Shown here: in pieces, positions 8,109 through 17,845 of the stretch
Numbering within the stretch: position 1 is the stretch's first letter
Layout of the letters: each line of letters starts with the position of its first letter
Source of the DNA: Pandoraea aquatica
GTDB lineage: Bacteria > Pseudomonadota > Gammaproteobacteria > Burkholderiales > Burkholderiaceae
Direction of reading: 5' to 3'
NCBI RefSeq assembly: GCF_902459565.1
Contig: NZ_CABPSN010000004.1
Span: 496,001-560,000, forward strand
Length of the DNA stretch: 64,000 nt
Translations under genes and position numbers: made by a program
Notes under the pieces: generated by a model
What the model saw: only the letters and a program-made list of their open reading frames with translations
Databases searched by the model: none
What the model was told of the DNA's origin: nothing

Positions 8109-9164
8109 ATGAAGGCGAAGACGATCGGCAAACTGGCGCGACTGACGGTGCTCGGCACCGCAATGGCCGCGGCATTCGGCGCGCAAGCGGACACCAATGG
8201 CGTGCTGAATCTGTACTCGGCGCGCCACTACCAGACCGACGAGCAGCTTTACGGCACGTTCACCAAGCAGACCGGCATCAAGATCAATCGCATCGAGGCG
8301 GACGACGCGGCGCTGCTGGAGCGTCTGAAGAGCGAAGGGGCGAAGAGCCCGGCGGACGTCATCCTCATGGTCGACGCGGCGCGTCTGGCCAAGGCGGACG
8401 AGGCAGGGCTGTTCCAGCCGACCAAGTCGGCCACGCTCGACGCGCGTATTCCGGCCAAGTTGCACGCCGCGAGTTCGAAGGCGGGCACGGACTGGTACGG
8501 CTTCTCCACGCGTGCGCGCGTGATCGTCTACAACAAGGACAAGGTCGATCCGAAGACGGTGCAGTCGTACGCCTCGCTGGCCGATCCGTCGCACAAGGGG
8601 CAGGTCTGCACCCGCTCGGGATCGCACCCGTATATGCTCTCGCTGGTGGGGGCACTGGTCGCGCGTGAAGGGGCTCAGGCCACGCAGAAATGGGCGGAAG
8701 GCATGGTGGCTAACTTCGCTCGTGCGCCGCGCGGTGGCGACACCGACCAGATCAAGGCCGTGGCGACGGGCGAGTGCGGTGTCGCGCTCGCCAACTCCTA
8801 TTACTACGTGCGCATGGCGCGCTCGGACAAGCCGGAAGACAAGGCGCTGATGTCGAAGGTCGGTTTCATCTGGCCGGATCAGGCGGGCAAGGGCACGCAC
8901 GTGAACGTGGCGGGGGCGGGCGTTGCCAAGCACGCGCCGAATCACGCGAACGCCGTCAAGTTCCTCGAATATCTGGCGAGCGACGAAGCGCAGCAATACT
9001 TCGCAAACGGCAACAACGAATGGCCGGCCGTGCCGACGACGAAGGTCGACAACGCGGCGCTCGCCGCCCTTGGCGAGTTCAAGGCGGAAGACGTGCCCAT
9101 CGGGACGATCGCCAAGAACCTTCCGGAAGCACAACGCATTCTCGATCGTGCTGGCTATAAGTGA
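8109..9164 (+). CDS. fbpA: Iron(III) ABC transporter periplasmic binding protein FbpA-like
   Basis: A 351-residue protein with a signal peptide (cleavage near AFGAQA, residue 27). It is a ferric-ion binding protein of the FbpA/FutA family: VLNLYSARHYQTDEQLY at the mature N-terminus is the family signature, and the three tyrosines Y231-Y233 in NSYYYVRMARS include the Fe3+-ligand tyrosines known in the family. The ribosome-binding site GAGGGGA precedes the ATG. The Fur-like palindrome upstream supports iron control. It stands alone: no permease or ATPase partner is in the window, so it must use components encoded elsewhere. Confidence 0.9.
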   Translation: MKAKTIGKLARLTVLGTAMAAAFGAQADTNGVLNLYSARHYQTDEQLYGTFTKQTGIKINRIEADDAALLERLKSEGAKSPADVILMVDAARLAKADEAGLFQPTKSATLDARIPAKLHAASSKAGTDWYGFSTRARVIVYNKDKVDPKTVQSYASLADPSHKGQVCTRSGSHPYMLSLVGALVAREGAQATQKWAEGMVANFARAPRGGDTDQIKAVATGECGVALANSYYYVRMARSDKPEDKALMSKVGFIWPDQAGKGTHVNVAGAGVAKHAPNHANAVKFLEYLASDEAQQYFANGNNEWPAVPTTKVDNAALAALGEFKAEDVPIGTIAKNLPEAQRILDRAGYK

Positions 9165-9207
9165 TGAAGCGATGGGAAGGGCGTCGTGAAGTCGTGACGT
9201 CCTGAAA

Positions 9208-9244
9208 GAAAACGGGCGCCGGAGAGATTCCGGCGCCCGTTTTC
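9208..9244 (+). terminator. Terminator between fbpA and the TPR gene
   Basis: Perfect 15-bp stem (GAAAACGGGCGCCGG and its complement) with a 7-nt loop; it reads into CGTTTT on plus and A/T on minus. It lies between convergent genes and can serve both. Confidence 0.88.
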
Positions 9245-9313
9245 GTTTTGGCGCGACAGTGGCTCATGACGTCGATCGTGCAAGGCCCGATGACGTCATG
9301 CCCGCCCACTCGC

Positions 9314-10345
9314 TCACTCTTCCAGCAGGTCGCCTTCTTCGCCCGGCTGATACATGTGGTAATCGCCGGTCGCGTAGACGCCCTTGTAGGCCGTCGACGA
9401 TGCGGCTTCCGCGTCTTCGTCGTCATCGGTCTCGATCGGATGCGTCTCGGCAATGCGAAGCGACTCGCGCACCTGCGGCGGCTCGCATTCGGCGATCAGA
9501 CGCAGCGCCTCGGCTTCGTCGTCGGCCACGACGTCGTAGGTGGTCACGAACTCAGGGGCGGGGCCATCCGGATCTTCGTCTTCCAGCGGCTCGTACCATT
9601 GACCTTCCACGATCAGATGCATCGCGCGGGCGGTGTCCGACTGCTCGTCGCGGGCGGCGCGCAGGGCCCACAGGGCGGCGTCGCTCCACTTGTAGTGTTG
9701 CACGGCTTCCAGCGCGGTCGCGAGCGCCTTTTCCTGGTCGCCCGATTGCTTGTGCGCGTGCGAAAGCTCTGCGAGCACGTCGGCCATGGAGACGTTGCTG
9801 CCTTCTTCGTCATGCTCCTGCGTGCGCAGCGCTTCGTAAGTGGCGATGGCCGCCTTCGGCTCGCCCTGTGCGTTGAACAGGTGCATGCGAAGTGCGATGG
9901 CGTTCTCGATGAAGGCGCGTCCCGTCTGGGCGAGATGCGGGCTTTCGAGCGTGCGGTCGAGGCGCGTTTGTGCGGCCGCGAAATCGCCCTGGCGCGTGAG
10001 CGCGTTGGCGTGATTAAAGTCGACGATCACGAGGTCTTCGTCCGGCGCGCAATTGCCTGCGGCCTCGTAGGCTTCGATGGCGGCGGGGAAGCGTCCGAGA
10101 TCGGAGCGATAGTTGCCGAGCAACTGCCAGAGCAGCCAGACGCCGGGCGCGTGGGCGACACCGGCTTCGAGTACCGTCACAGCCTGTTCCATTTCGTCCA
10201 TGTCGGCGTAGGCCATTGCCTGCACCTCATAGGCGCCCGAGTACTGCATCGACTCAAGCCGTTTGCCGATCTCCAGGGCCGTTTCGGGATCGCCGGCTTC
10301 CAGGTGGGCGAAGGCTTCCGCCATCAATTCGTCTTTCTCGGACAT
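9314..10345 (-). CDS. Tetratricopeptide repeat protein, cytoplasmic, function unknown
   Basis: A 343-residue acidic protein without signal peptide or membrane segment. Degenerate TPR helices run through the first 240 residues (AYEVQAMAYADMDEMEQAV, LWQLLGNYRSDLGRFPAAI, and others). The C-terminal 60 residues are rich in Asp and Glu. The ATG at 10345 was chosen because AGGAGA lies 7 nt upstream; the frame continues to 10417 without another good site. TPR arrays bind proteins; no partner can be named from the sequence. It is a lone gene between two terminators. Confidence 0.75.
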   Translation of the reverse strand: MSEKDELMAEAFAHLEAGDPETALEIGKRLESMQYSGAYEVQAMAYADMDEMEQAVTVLEAGVAHAPGVWLLWQLLGNYRSDLGRFPAAIEAYEAAGNCAPDEDLVIVDFNHANALTRQGDFAAAQTRLDRTLESPHLAQTGRAFIENAIALRMHLFNAQGEPKAAIATYEALRTQEHDEEGSNVSMADVLAELSHAHKQSGDQEKALATALEAVQHYKWSDAALWALRAARDEQSDTARAMHLIVEGQWYEPLEDEDPDGPAPEFVTTYDVVADDEAEALRLIAECEPPQVRESLRIAETHPIETDDDEDAEAASSTAYKGVYATGDYHMYQPGEEGDLLEE

Positions 10346-10522
10346 TGCAATTTCTCCTTCGGGGACCGCTTTGGGGGAAGGCGTACCGGCAGCGAGTGCG
10401 CGGTATCGTCCCATCATATAACAGGCATCGTGACAGCCGGCATCGTCGCAGCGCGAGGCAATGCGTGGGCGTCACGATGGGGTGTTCGGGGCAGGGGAGG
10501 CACGCGCCGTAGCGGTGCAATG

Positions 10523-10554
10523 AAAAAGCCGCGACGGGGTGTCGCGGCTTTTTT
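10523..10554 (-). terminator. rho gene terminator
   Basis: Perfect 13-bp hairpin AAAAAGCCGCGAC/GTCGCGGCTTTTT with a 5-nt loop, 30 nt downstream of the rho stop. A/T runs flank both sides, so it could also stop plus-strand readthrough. Confidence 0.85.
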
Positions 10555-10583
10555 CGTGATGCGCAGGCGTGGGATCGTAACGA

Positions 10584-11846
10584 TCAGCCGCCGCGGCGCA
10601 TCAGGTCGAAGAACTCGGCGTTGTTCTTCGTCTGCTTGATCTTGCCAAGCAGGAATTCCATTGCTTCGGCTTCGTCCATATCGTAGATGAGCTTGCGCAG
10701 CACCCAGATCTTCTGGAGGATTTCCGGCTTGATCAGCAGCTCTTCGCGACGCGTACCCGACTTGTTCAGGTTGATCGACGGATAGACGCGCTTTTCCGCC
10801 AGGCGACGCTCAAGGTGCACTTCCATGTTGCCGGTACCCTTGAATTCTTCGTAGATCACGTCGTCCATGCGGCTGCCGGTTTCGATCAGCGCCGTGGCGA
10901 TGATCGTGAGCGAGCCACCTTCTTCGACGTTACGCGCCGCACCGAAGAAGCGCTTCGGGCGTTGCAGGGCGTTGGCGTCCACACCGCCGGTCAGCACCTT
11001 GCCCGACGCCGGGATCACGGTGTTGTAGGCGCGGGCCAGACGCGTGATCGAGTCCAGCAGAATCACCACGTCTTCTTTCATTTCGATCAGGCGCTTGGCC
11101 TTCTCGATCACCATTTCGGCGACCTGGACGTGACGCGTAGCCGGTTCGTCGAACGTCGACGCGATCACTTCTCCGCGCACCGAGCGCTGCATTTCCGTCA
11201 CTTCTTCCGGACGCTCGTCGATGAGCAGCACAAAGAGCTTGGCTTCCGGGTGGTTGGCCGTGATCGCGTGGGCGATGTGCTGGAGCATCACGGTCTTACC
11301 GGATTTCGGCGAGGCGACCAGCAGACCGCGCTGGCCCTTGCCGATCGGGGCGATCATGTCGATGATGCGGCCCGTCACGTTCTCTTCACCGCGAATGTCG
11401 CGCTCGAGCAGCAGCGGCTTGTTCGGGTGCAGCGGCGTGAGGTTCTCGAACATGATCTTATGTTTCGAGGCCTCGGGCGGGTGGCCGTTGACTTTGTCGA
11501 CCTTCACCAGCGCGAAATAACGCTCGCCGTCCTTCGGCGTACGCACTTCCCCTTCGATCGTGTCGCCGGTATGCAGGTTGAAACGGCGGATCTGCGACGG
11601 GCTGATATAGATATCGTCCGTGCTGGCCAGATACGACGTCTCGGGCGAGCGCAGGAAACCGAAGCCGTCCGGCAGCACTTCGAGCGTACCGTCGCCAAAG
11701 ATGGTTTCGCCGGACTTTGCGCGCTTCTTAAGAATGGCGAACATCAGCTCCTGCTTGCGAAGGCGGTTGGCGTTCTCGATTTCGAGACCGTTCGCCATTT
11801 CTAGCAGCTCGGAGACGTGCTGGGACTTTAGTTCGGATAAATGCAT
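10584..11846 (-). CDS. rho: Transcription termination factor Rho
   Basis: 420 residues, the usual length for beta-proteobacterial Rho. The N-terminal domain ([18 protein letters not shown]) and RNA-binding cold-shock fold ([16 protein letters not shown]) are clear. The ATPase core has Walker A SPKSGKT and the [13 protein letters not shown] segment. Rho is a hexameric RNA helicase that ends transcription of untranslated RNA. The start at 11846 matches the family N-terminus; the frame extends 9 codons upstream without support. There is no strong Shine-Dalgarno. It lies downstream of trxA, the common order, with its own probable promoter. Confidence 0.97.
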   Translation of the reverse strand: MHLSELKSQHVSELLEMANGLEIENANRLRKQELMFAILKKRAKSGETIFGDGTLEVLPDGFGFLRSPETSYLASTDDIYISPSQIRRFNLHTGDTIEGEVRTPKDGERYFALVKVDKVNGHPPEASKHKIMFENLTPLHPNKPLLLERDIRGEENVTGRIIDMIAPIGKGQRGLLVASPKSGKTVMLQHIAHAITANHPEAKLFVLLIDERPEEVTEMQRSVRGEVIASTFDEPATRHVQVAEMVIEKAKRLIEMKEDVVILLDSITRLARAYNTVIPASGKVLTGGVDANALQRPKRFFGAARNVEEGGSLTIIATALIETGSRMDDVIYEEFKGTGNMEVHLERRLAEKRVYPSINLNKSGTRREELLIKPEILQKIWVLRKLIYDMDEAEAMEFLLGKIKQTKNNAEFFDLMRRGG

Positions 11847-11932
11847 ACGGAGGTGCCGTCCGCTGGACGACAAGTGAATGATCAGGGAAAAGTGAGCGAA
11901 CGCTCGAAGAACTTTGGGGTGCTTTTGGGCGG

Positions 11933-11960
11933 ATTATATAGCAAGCAGCGTCAGGCGCAA
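11933..11960 (-). promoter_or_regulatory. Probable sigma-70 promoter for rho
   Basis: On the minus strand TTGCGC (11955-11960), 16-nt spacer, TATAAT (11933-11938), about 85 nt upstream of the rho start. The -10 is perfect, the -35 matches 4 of 6. In many bacteria rho has a leader used for autoregulation; that part is inference. Confidence 0.55.
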
Positions 11961-12033
11961 GCACTGCGCCGCCTGCTTGGTGCCGGGCTGTCGCACTGTG
12001 GCGACAAAGGCCCCGGCACTTGCCTCAGGCGCT

Positions 12034-12360
12034 TTACAGATTGCCGTCGAGGAACGAGGTCAGTTGCGACTTCGACAGGGCGCCGACCTTCTGAGCGGCG
12101 ACAGCGCCGTTCTTGAACAGGATCAGCGTCGGGATGCCGCGAATGCCGAACTTGGCCGGCACGCCCTGGTTGTCGTCAACGTTGATCTTGGCGATCTGCA
12201 GCTTGTCGCCGTATTCCTTCGACACTTCGTCCAGGATCGGGGCGATCATCTTGCACGGACCGCACCATTCAGCCCAGAAGTCGACCAGCACCGGCTTGTC
12301 GGAATTCAAAACGTCGGCTTCGAAGCTGGCGTCGGAAATGTGCTTGATATTTTCGCTCAT
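12034..12360 (-). CDS. trxA: Thioredoxin TrxA
   Basis: 108 residues, the family length, with active site WCGPC (Cys33 and Cys36) in [16 protein letters not shown] and the cis-proline motif [11 protein letters not shown]. It is the cytoplasmic dithiol reductant for ribonucleotide reductase, PAPS reductase and other enzymes. It sits upstream of rho on the same strand, as in many proteobacteria, with 187 nt between them. Confidence 0.96.
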   Translation of the reverse strand: MSENIKHISDASFEADVLNSDKPVLVDFWAEWCGPCKMIAPILDEVSKEYGDKLQIAKINVDDNQGVPAKFGIRGIPTLILFKNGAVAAQKVGALSKSQLTSFLDGNL

Positions 12361-12663
12361 GAGTTTTAATGCCTCGTCTGACTATTCGGAAACGTCCGAT
12401 GAAAATGGCGCCATACGCCGTTTGCTTTCACCGACGCTGGAGATGTCACCCAGCTTTCGCGGGCGTGCATTCTCCATATGGAGGCTGCAATCGCGGGCTT
12501 CAATAGCCCTCGCCAATGCAGTTTGTGCTCATCTTAGCGGAAATTGCCAACGCTTGCGCGCGCTGCTCCCACGTCGCGACGACGCGCCCGCGAGCGCTTG
12601 CCGTCCCACTTTCTTGCATGTTGGGCTTCTGTTGGCGCGTCGACTCTGGTAGAATCTCTCCCT
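12361..12663. other. Intergenic region between trxA and ffs (divergent)
   Basis: No gene seen. Contains the perfect 12-bp palindrome CTCCATATGGAG at 12472-12483, upstream of trxA, of unknown meaning. The 3' end holds the ffs promoter: a TAGAAT -10 box at 12650-12655 with no clear -35. Confidence 0.4.
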
Positions 12664-12759
12664 GACGGGCCTCCTCGCATGGTGGCGCGGCCAATCTGGT
12701 CAGGTCGGGAACGAAGCAGCCACAGCCGTTTTCTACCAGTGCCGAGGGTCAGGCTCGTC
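12664..12759 (+). ncRNA. ffs: Signal recognition particle 4.5S RNA, small bacterial type
   Basis: About 96 nt. The conserved SRP apical loop is read directly: GGTCAGGTCGGGAACGAAGCAGCC, given here as its parts GGTCAGGTC, GGGAACGAAGCAGCC. This is the Ffh-binding GGAA-type tetraloop and asymmetric loop. The ends pair (GACGGGCCT with AGGCTCGTC), giving the single long hairpin. A TAGAAT box about 9 nt upstream of the 5' end supports the start. The position before dnaX is conserved in beta-proteobacteria. The exact ends are inferred from pairing. Confidence 0.93.
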
Positions 12760-13094
12760 ACCTACCTCCTTGTTTTATCGATGTTCCTCGCGCGTTCTGC
12801 GCATTCACGATTCCCCTTGAAGCCTCATCCCGTTGCCCTCATTGTCGATGGACGGAACGCACTGGTCGTCGGTTGTGCCATGTCGCTTGCGATGACGGCG
12901 TTCGTCACATCCCGCGTCTCGCGTGGTATCGACGGGCTTGGTAGAATCGCCCAACATTTTTTTCTATCGCACCGATAGCCCGCCAACAGGCCACTGGATT
13001 TCGCTGGATGCGGCAGGAAAATCGGGCCTGATCGACGTCCGATCGGGCGTTGACATCGGTGCGGAAGCCCAACGCCGAACTGTTACAATTTGGC
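12760..13094 (+). other. Intergenic region between ffs and dnaX
   Basis: No supported gene; the frames crossing it also run through ffs or dnaX and have no family features. TAGAAT at 12942-12947 and TACAAT at 13084-13089 are -10-like. The latter ends 5 nt before the dnaX ATG, which would give an almost leaderless transcript. Confidence 0.4.
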
Positions 13095-15029
13095 ATGACC
13101 TATCAAGTACTCGCGCGCAAATGGCGCCCCAAAGGCTTCTCGACCCTGGTGGGCCAGGAGCATGTCGTGCGTGCGTTGACGCACGCGCTCGAGCAACAGC
13201 GCCTGCATCACGCCTATCTGTTTACCGGCACGCGCGGCGTCGGCAAGACGACGCTTTCGCGCATTCTGGCCAAGGCGCTCAATTGCGAGACGGGGATTAC
13301 GGCGGAACCTTGCGGCGTCTGTAAGGCGTGCAAGGCCATCGACGAAGGGCGCTTCGTCGATTACGTCGAAATGGACGCGGCCTCGAACCGTGGCGTCGAC
13401 GAAATGACGTCGCTGCTCGAAAAGGCGGTCTACGCACCGGCGGACGCGCGCTTCAAGGTCTACATGATCGACGAAGTGCACATGCTCACCGGGCACGCTT
13501 TCAACGCGATGCTCAAGACGCTCGAAGAGCCGCCCGCGCACGTCAAATTCATTCTCGCGACGACCGATCCCCAGAAGATTCCGGTCACCGTGCTTTCCCG
13601 CTGTCTGCAATTCAATCTGAAGCAGATGCCGGCAGGGCATATCGTGTCGCACCTTACGAACATCCTCGGCGAAGAAGGGATCGAGAACGAACCGCAGGCT
13701 TTGCGTCTGCTCGCCAAGGCGGCGGGCGGCAGCATGCGCGATGCGTTGTCGCTCACCGATCAGGCGATCGCCTACGCCGCCGGACCGCTCACCGAGACGG
13801 CCGTGCGCGGCATGCTCGGCGCGATCGACCAGAGCGTGCTGGTGCGTTTGCTCGACGCGCTCAAAGATGAGTCGCGCACGGATCTGCTCGCGATTGCCGA
13901 CGAAATGGCCGAGCGCAGTTTCTCGTTCGCGTCGGGGCTGCAGGATCTCGGCAGCCTGCTGCACAAGATCGCACTGGCGCAATACGCGCCGCAGGCCGTG
14001 TCCGACGACTGGCCCGAAGCGGCAGACGTGCGACGTCTGGCCGAAGCGCTGTCGCCCGAAGCGGTTCAGCTTTATTACCAGATCGCCACGCGTGCGCGCG
14101 GCGAACTCGGTCTCGCGCCCGACGAATACACCGGTTTCTCGATGGCGCTGTTGCGCATGGCGGCGTTCACGCCGCTGCTCGCAGGCGGCACGCTCGCCGA
14201 GCCGCCGACGCCACAGGCCGCAGGTGCTGCGCGGGCGATGCCCACATCCGCATCGGCCGCGCCGGCGCCGTCACGCGCCCCAATGGGGGGCGAGCCGGCA
14301 CCGCGTGCATCGGCTGTGCCGTCCGCGTCTTCAGCAACATCGGCGGCGCCGGCAGCCCAACCTGAGGCGCGCCGCACGCCGGCCGCACGCACCAGCGCCC
14401 CGACCGACGGTGCACCGATGTCGCCGGCCCGTGCTGCGCTTGCCGCGCTGAACGCGGGACGCAAAGGCACGGCGGGGCGCACCGGTGGCGGCACCAACGC
14501 CAATCGCGCCGGCACGGCACGGGCATCGGACGAAGCACCGGCCGGTGCCGATCCGGAGCCCGAGCCTGCGGCATCTGCGGGGACGTCAGCCGCAGCACCC
14601 ACCCCGGCGGCACCGCGCGCCTGCGTCTATCGTGAAGCCGACGGCGTCGCTCCGGTCTTCACCGGTGAATGGCCTTCACTGGCCGCAGAAATCCCGGCAA
14701 GAGGTCTTGCGCAACAGTTGGCCTTCCAGAGCGAGCTAACGGAGGTGGCAGGGCGCGCCTTGCACTTGCGCGTGCCGCTGCGCCAACTGGCCGATGCGGC
14801 GACCTCCGACAAACTGCGTCAGGTACTCATGGAGCACTTCGGCGGCGACGTGCAACTGCACGTCGAGTTGGGGCAGGTCGGCACCACGGCGGCTTCGCTG
14901 GCGGCGGAAGCTACTGCGGCACGGCAACGAGCGGCCGAACAGTCGATTGCCGACGATCCGCTCATGCGTGAGCTGATCGAGGAATTCGACGCCCAGATCC
15001 TTCCGGGAAGCATTCGCCCGGTACAATAA
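13095..15029 (+). CDS. dnaX: DNA polymerase III subunits gamma/tau
   Basis: 644-residue clamp-loader ATPase. MTYQVLARKWRPKGFSTLVGQ is the family N-terminus, shown here in part as YQVLARKWRP. Walker A is GTRGVGKTT, a zinc site follows (CGVCKAC), and Walker B/SRC motifs are present (MIDEVHML, SRCLQF). An Ala/Pro-rich linker at about 365-530 separates the AAA+ core from a C-terminal tau domain that contacts DnaE and DnaB. I see no A-rich slippery heptamer, so the short gamma form would not arise by the E. coli frameshift. The start at 13095 has no Shine-Dalgarno. The ffs-dnaX-ybaB-recR order is conserved. Confidence 0.96.
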   Translation: MTYQVLARKWRPKGFSTLVGQEHVVRALTHALEQQRLHHAYLFTGTRGVGKTTLSRILAKALNCETGITAEPCGVCKACKAIDEGRFVDYVEMDAASNRGVDEMTSLLEKAVYAPADARFKVYMIDEVHMLTGHAFNAMLKTLEEPPAHVKFILATTDPQKIPVTVLSRCLQFNLKQMPAGHIVSHLTNILGEEGIENEPQALRLLAKAAGGSMRDALSLTDQAIAYAAGPLTETAVRGMLGAIDQSVLVRLLDALKDESRTDLLAIADEMAERSFSFASGLQDLGSLLHKIALAQYAPQAVSDDWPEAADVRRLAEALSPEAVQLYYQIATRARGELGLAPDEYTGFSMALLRMAAFTPLLAGGTLAEPPTPQAAGAARAMPTSASAAPAPSRAPMGGEPAPRASAVPSASSATSAAPAAQPEARRTPAARTSAPTDGAPMSPARAALAALNAGRKGTAGRTGGGTNANRAGTARASDEAPAGADPEPEPAASAGTSAAAPTPAAPRACVYREADGVAPVFTGEWPSLAAEIPARGLAQQLAFQSELTEVAGRALHLRVPLRQLADAATSDKLRQVLMEHFGGDVQLHVELGQVGTTAASLAAEATAARQRAAEQSIADDPLMRELIEEFDAQILPGSIRPVQ

Positions 15030-15176
15030 GCAAGTTCGCTTTCGCAAAAGGACGATGGGTTTTCGAATCCATCGCCCTAAACGCGCGTTTGGTGTATTCC
15101 TGTCTCCGTGGCAGGTCGCGAACGCGCTGCGTGGAAAGCACCCAACAGGCACCCCACACGATTTACAGGAGTCAAG

Positions 15177-15503
15177 ATGCTGAAAGGAAACATCGCGGGT
15201 CTGATGAAACAGGCTCAGCAAATGCAGGAAAACATGAAGAAGGCGCAAGAGCAGTTGGCGCTGCTCGAAGTCGAGGGTCAATCGGGCGCCGGTCTCGTGA
15301 AGGTCGTGATGACGTGCAAGTACGAAGTGCGTCGCCTGACCATCGATCCGAGCCTGCTGGCCGACGACAAGGACATGCTGGAAGACCTCGTGACCGCCGC
15401 GTTCAACGACGCCGTGCGCAAGGCCGAAGCGACGGCGCAGGAAAAGATGGGTGGCCTGACCGCCGGTCTGCCGCTGCCGCCGGGCTTCAAGATGCCGTTC
15501 TGA
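15177..15503 (+). CDS. ybaB: YbaB/EbfC family nucleoid-associated protein
   Basis: 108 residues beginning [20 protein letters not shown], the family N-terminal helix, and ending [12 protein letters not shown], the family C-terminus. YbaB/EbfC proteins are small dimers that bind DNA. The ATG at 15177 follows ACAGGAG with good spacing. It lies between dnaX and recR, which it accompanies in most proteobacteria. Confidence 0.95.
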   Translation: MLKGNIAGLMKQAQQMQENMKKAQEQLALLEVEGQSGAGLVKVVMTCKYEVRRLTIDPSLLADDKDMLEDLVTAAFNDAVRKAEATAQEKMGGLTAGLPLPPGFKMPF

Positions 15504-15537
15504 GCCTGACCAGTCAGCTTCCATAGAAAGACGACGC

Positions 15538-16140
15538 ATGCCCCAGCTCCAGCTCTCGAGCCTTCAGGAACTCGTCGACGCCTTGCGCGCGTTGCCGGGT
15601 GTCGGCCCGAAGTCCGCCCAACGTATCGCTTACCATCTGCTGCAACGCGACCGCAAAGGCGCGGTGCGGCTGGGCGAGGCGCTGGTGCATGCCTCCGAGC
15701 AGATTCGCCATTGCGCGCGCTGCAATACCTTCACGGAAGTGGAAATCTGCGAGACGTGCCTCGATCCCGAGCGCGACACAAGCCTGTTGTGCGTGGTGGA
15801 AACGCCCGCCGATCAGAACATGCTTGAGCAGACGATGACCTTCAAGGGCCTGTATTTCGTCCTCATGGGCCATCTGTCGCCGCTCGACGGCGTGGGGCCG
15901 GGCGAGATCCATTTCGAGCAACTGATTCGCCGCGCCACCGACGGCGTGGTCAAGGAAGTGGTGCTCGCCACCAACTTCACCAACGAAGGCGAAGCCACCG
16001 CCCACTACATCGGACAGACGCTCAAGGCGCGCGGATTGCGCGTCAGCCGGCTCGCGCGAGGCGTGCCGGTCGGGGGCGAACTGGAGTATGTCGACGCCGG
16101 CACAATCGCCCGCGCCGTCCTCGACAGGCATACGCTCTGA
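15538..16140 (+). CDS. recR: Recombination mediator protein RecR
   Basis: 200 residues, family length. Helix-hairpin-helix at the N-terminus ([20 protein letters not shown]), a four-cysteine zinc finger ([16 protein letters not shown]), then a Toprim domain ([17 protein letters not shown]). RecR acts with RecF and RecO to load RecA on gapped DNA. It is 34 nt after ybaB. A weak hairpin (GCGCACG at 16148-16154 with CGTGCGC at 16161-16167) follows and may be its terminator. Confidence 0.96.
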   Translation: MPQLQLSSLQELVDALRALPGVGPKSAQRIAYHLLQRDRKGAVRLGEALVHASEQIRHCARCNTFTEVEICETCLDPERDTSLLCVVETPADQNMLEQTMTFKGLYFVLMGHLSPLDGVGPGEIHFEQLIRRATDGVVKEVVLATNFTNEGEATAHYIGQTLKARGLRVSRLARGVPVGGELEYVDAGTIARAVLDRHTL

Positions 16141-16391
16141 GCATGACGCGCACGTGACGTCGTGCGCCTTTGCGCGTAGGTACTCGTACTCTCATCCAAT
16201 CGGATTAGCTGTTATTCGCTATATCTGGGCATATCCCCGTCCTCTATGCTGAATCTGCCGACTTGGGGACCCAACAACACGGGGAACACCATAACTCCCG
16301 GGCGGCGTGGGGCCGTTTAACCTGTTGCGCATATCCCGGTCTTAGACCCAATAATTTGCGCACAGGCACTGCTTAGGCAGGGAGTTAAGGT

Positions 16392-17750
16392 ATGGCTAAC
16401 GATACCGGGCGCACCCTGATTTACGCTTCCCGAAAGCATAACGACGGTTTGCTGTCGTTTTTGGGAGAGCAAGGCTGGCAAGTCGTGCCGGCCAAGAGCG
16501 CCAGCGACGTCGGTCGCATTCTCAATCCGGGGGTCACCAGCGCAGCACTCATCGACCTGGCGAGCGGTTATAGCGACCGCGAGATGGGCGCATTCGAGTC
16601 CTGCATGCAGCCGGCAACTGTCGGCTGGGTTGCCGCAACAAATCCCGAACAACTTTCGACGACATCGATCCGTCGCCTCATTCGCGACTATTGCTTCGAC
16701 TACGTCAACGTGCCCTGCACGAACGATCAGCTCGCGCATTCGATCGGACATGCATGGGGCATGGCGTCGCTCTGTGAAGTGCCGATCATCACGCCGCAAG
16801 TCGGCGGCGATCAGGAGATGGTCGGTACGTGCGAAGCGATGCAGCAACTCTTTCGCACCATTCGCAAGGTCGCCAATACCGATGCGCCGGTGTTCATCTC
16901 GGGCGAGTCGGGCACCGGCAAGGAACTGAGTGCGGTGGCGATCCACGAGCGCTCATTGCGCGCGAAGGGGCCGTTCGTCGCCATCAACTGCGGCGCAATT
17001 CCGCCACATTTGATGCAGTCCGAACTATTTGGCTACGAGCGTGGGGCTTTCACCGGTGCCAACGCGCGTAAAGTCGGCCGCGTCGAGTCCGCCAACGGCG
17101 GCACGCTGTTCCTCGACGAAATCGGCGATCTGCCCATCGAGAGTCAGGCGAGTCTGCTGCGCTTCCTGCAACAGGGCGCGATCGAGCGTCTGGGCGGTCA
17201 CGAAGTCATTCCGGTCAATGTGCGCATCATTTCCGCGACGCACGTCGATCTCGAGACGGCCGTGAAAGAGGGGCGCTTCCGTATGGATCTGTTCCATCGT
17301 CTGTGCGTGCTGCGCGTAGACGAGCCGCCGCTGCGCGCGCGGGGGCAGGACATCGAAATTCTTGCCCATCACGTGCTCCAGCGTTTCAAAGGCGACAACC
17401 ATCGCAAGATCCGCGGTTTCACGCAATGCGCGGTACAGGCGATGTACGAATATCACTGGCCGGGTAACGTGCGCGAGTTGATCAACCGCGTGCGTCGGGC
17501 CATCGTGATGGCCGATAGCCGCATGATTTCGGCCAAGGATCTCGACCTTCTGCCGTGGGTGCCGACGTTGGTGCGCACGCTGGAGGAAATTCGCGCGGAG
17601 GCCGAAAAAACGGCCATCGAGCAAGCGTTGCTGCGCCACTGTCACCGTCTGACGGAAGTGGCTGCAGAGTTGGGAATTTCGCGCATTACCCTGTACCGCC
17701 TCATGTGCCGGTACGGATTGCGCGGTGACGAATCGGGCGTGCCGGCCTGA
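16392..17750 (+). CDS. Sigma-54-dependent transcriptional activator, VpsR/FleQ-like, likely regulator of the Fap-type locus
   Basis: 452 residues. The N-terminal 1-140 looks like a VpsR-type pseudo-receiver. The AAA+ domain has Walker A GESGTGKE, the sigma-54 contact loop GAFTGA at residues 218-223, and GTLFLDEIGDLP. The C-terminal Fis-type helix-turn-helix is LTEVAAELGISRITLYRL. The GAFTGA loop is intact, so it should drive sigma-54 RNA polymerase. AGGGAG precedes the ATG. It is followed by its own terminator, then a sigma-54 promoter in front of the amyloid genes, its probable target. In Pseudomonas, fap is controlled by the c-di-GMP-responsive FleQ; c-di-GMP binding here is inference. Confidence 0.88.
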   Translation: MANDTGRTLIYASRKHNDGLLSFLGEQGWQVVPAKSASDVGRILNPGVTSAALIDLASGYSDREMGAFESCMQPATVGWVAATNPEQLSTTSIRRLIRDYCFDYVNVPCTNDQLAHSIGHAWGMASLCEVPIITPQVGGDQEMVGTCEAMQQLFRTIRKVANTDAPVFISGESGTGKELSAVAIHERSLRAKGPFVAINCGAIPPHLMQSELFGYERGAFTGANARKVGRVESANGGTLFLDEIGDLPIESQASLLRFLQQGAIERLGGHEVIPVNVRIISATHVDLETAVKEGRFRMDLFHRLCVLRVDEPPLRARGQDIEILAHHVLQRFKGDNHRKIRGFTQCAVQAMYEYHWPGNVRELINRVRRAIVMADSRMISAKDLDLLPWVPTLVRTLEEIRAEAEKTAIEQALLRHCHRLTEVAAELGISRITLYRLMCRYGLRGDESGVPA

Positions 17751-17771
17751 TATCTTCTGGCGAAGAGAGGG

Positions 17772-17809
17772 CGACCGTCCTGTGATGAGCAGGGCGGTCG
17801 TTTCTTTTT
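17772..17809 (+). terminator. Terminator after the sigma-54 activator gene
   Basis: CGACCGTCCTG pairs with CAGGGCGGTCG (one G-U pair) around TGATGAG, followed by TTTCTTTTT. It separates the activator from the amyloid operon, so the two are independent transcription units. Confidence 0.82.
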
Positions 17810-17845
17810 GGGATCCTGAATATTTCACGGTCGATGCGCTGTGCG

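Noticed and set aside
12544..12978. 144-codon frame crossing the 4.5S RNA
   Set aside because: Overlaps the entire conserved SRP RNA and has no family similarity.
13095..15029. Programmed frameshift in dnaX
   Set aside because: No A-rich slippery heptamer is visible in the linker region, so no evidence for a gamma product by frameshifting.
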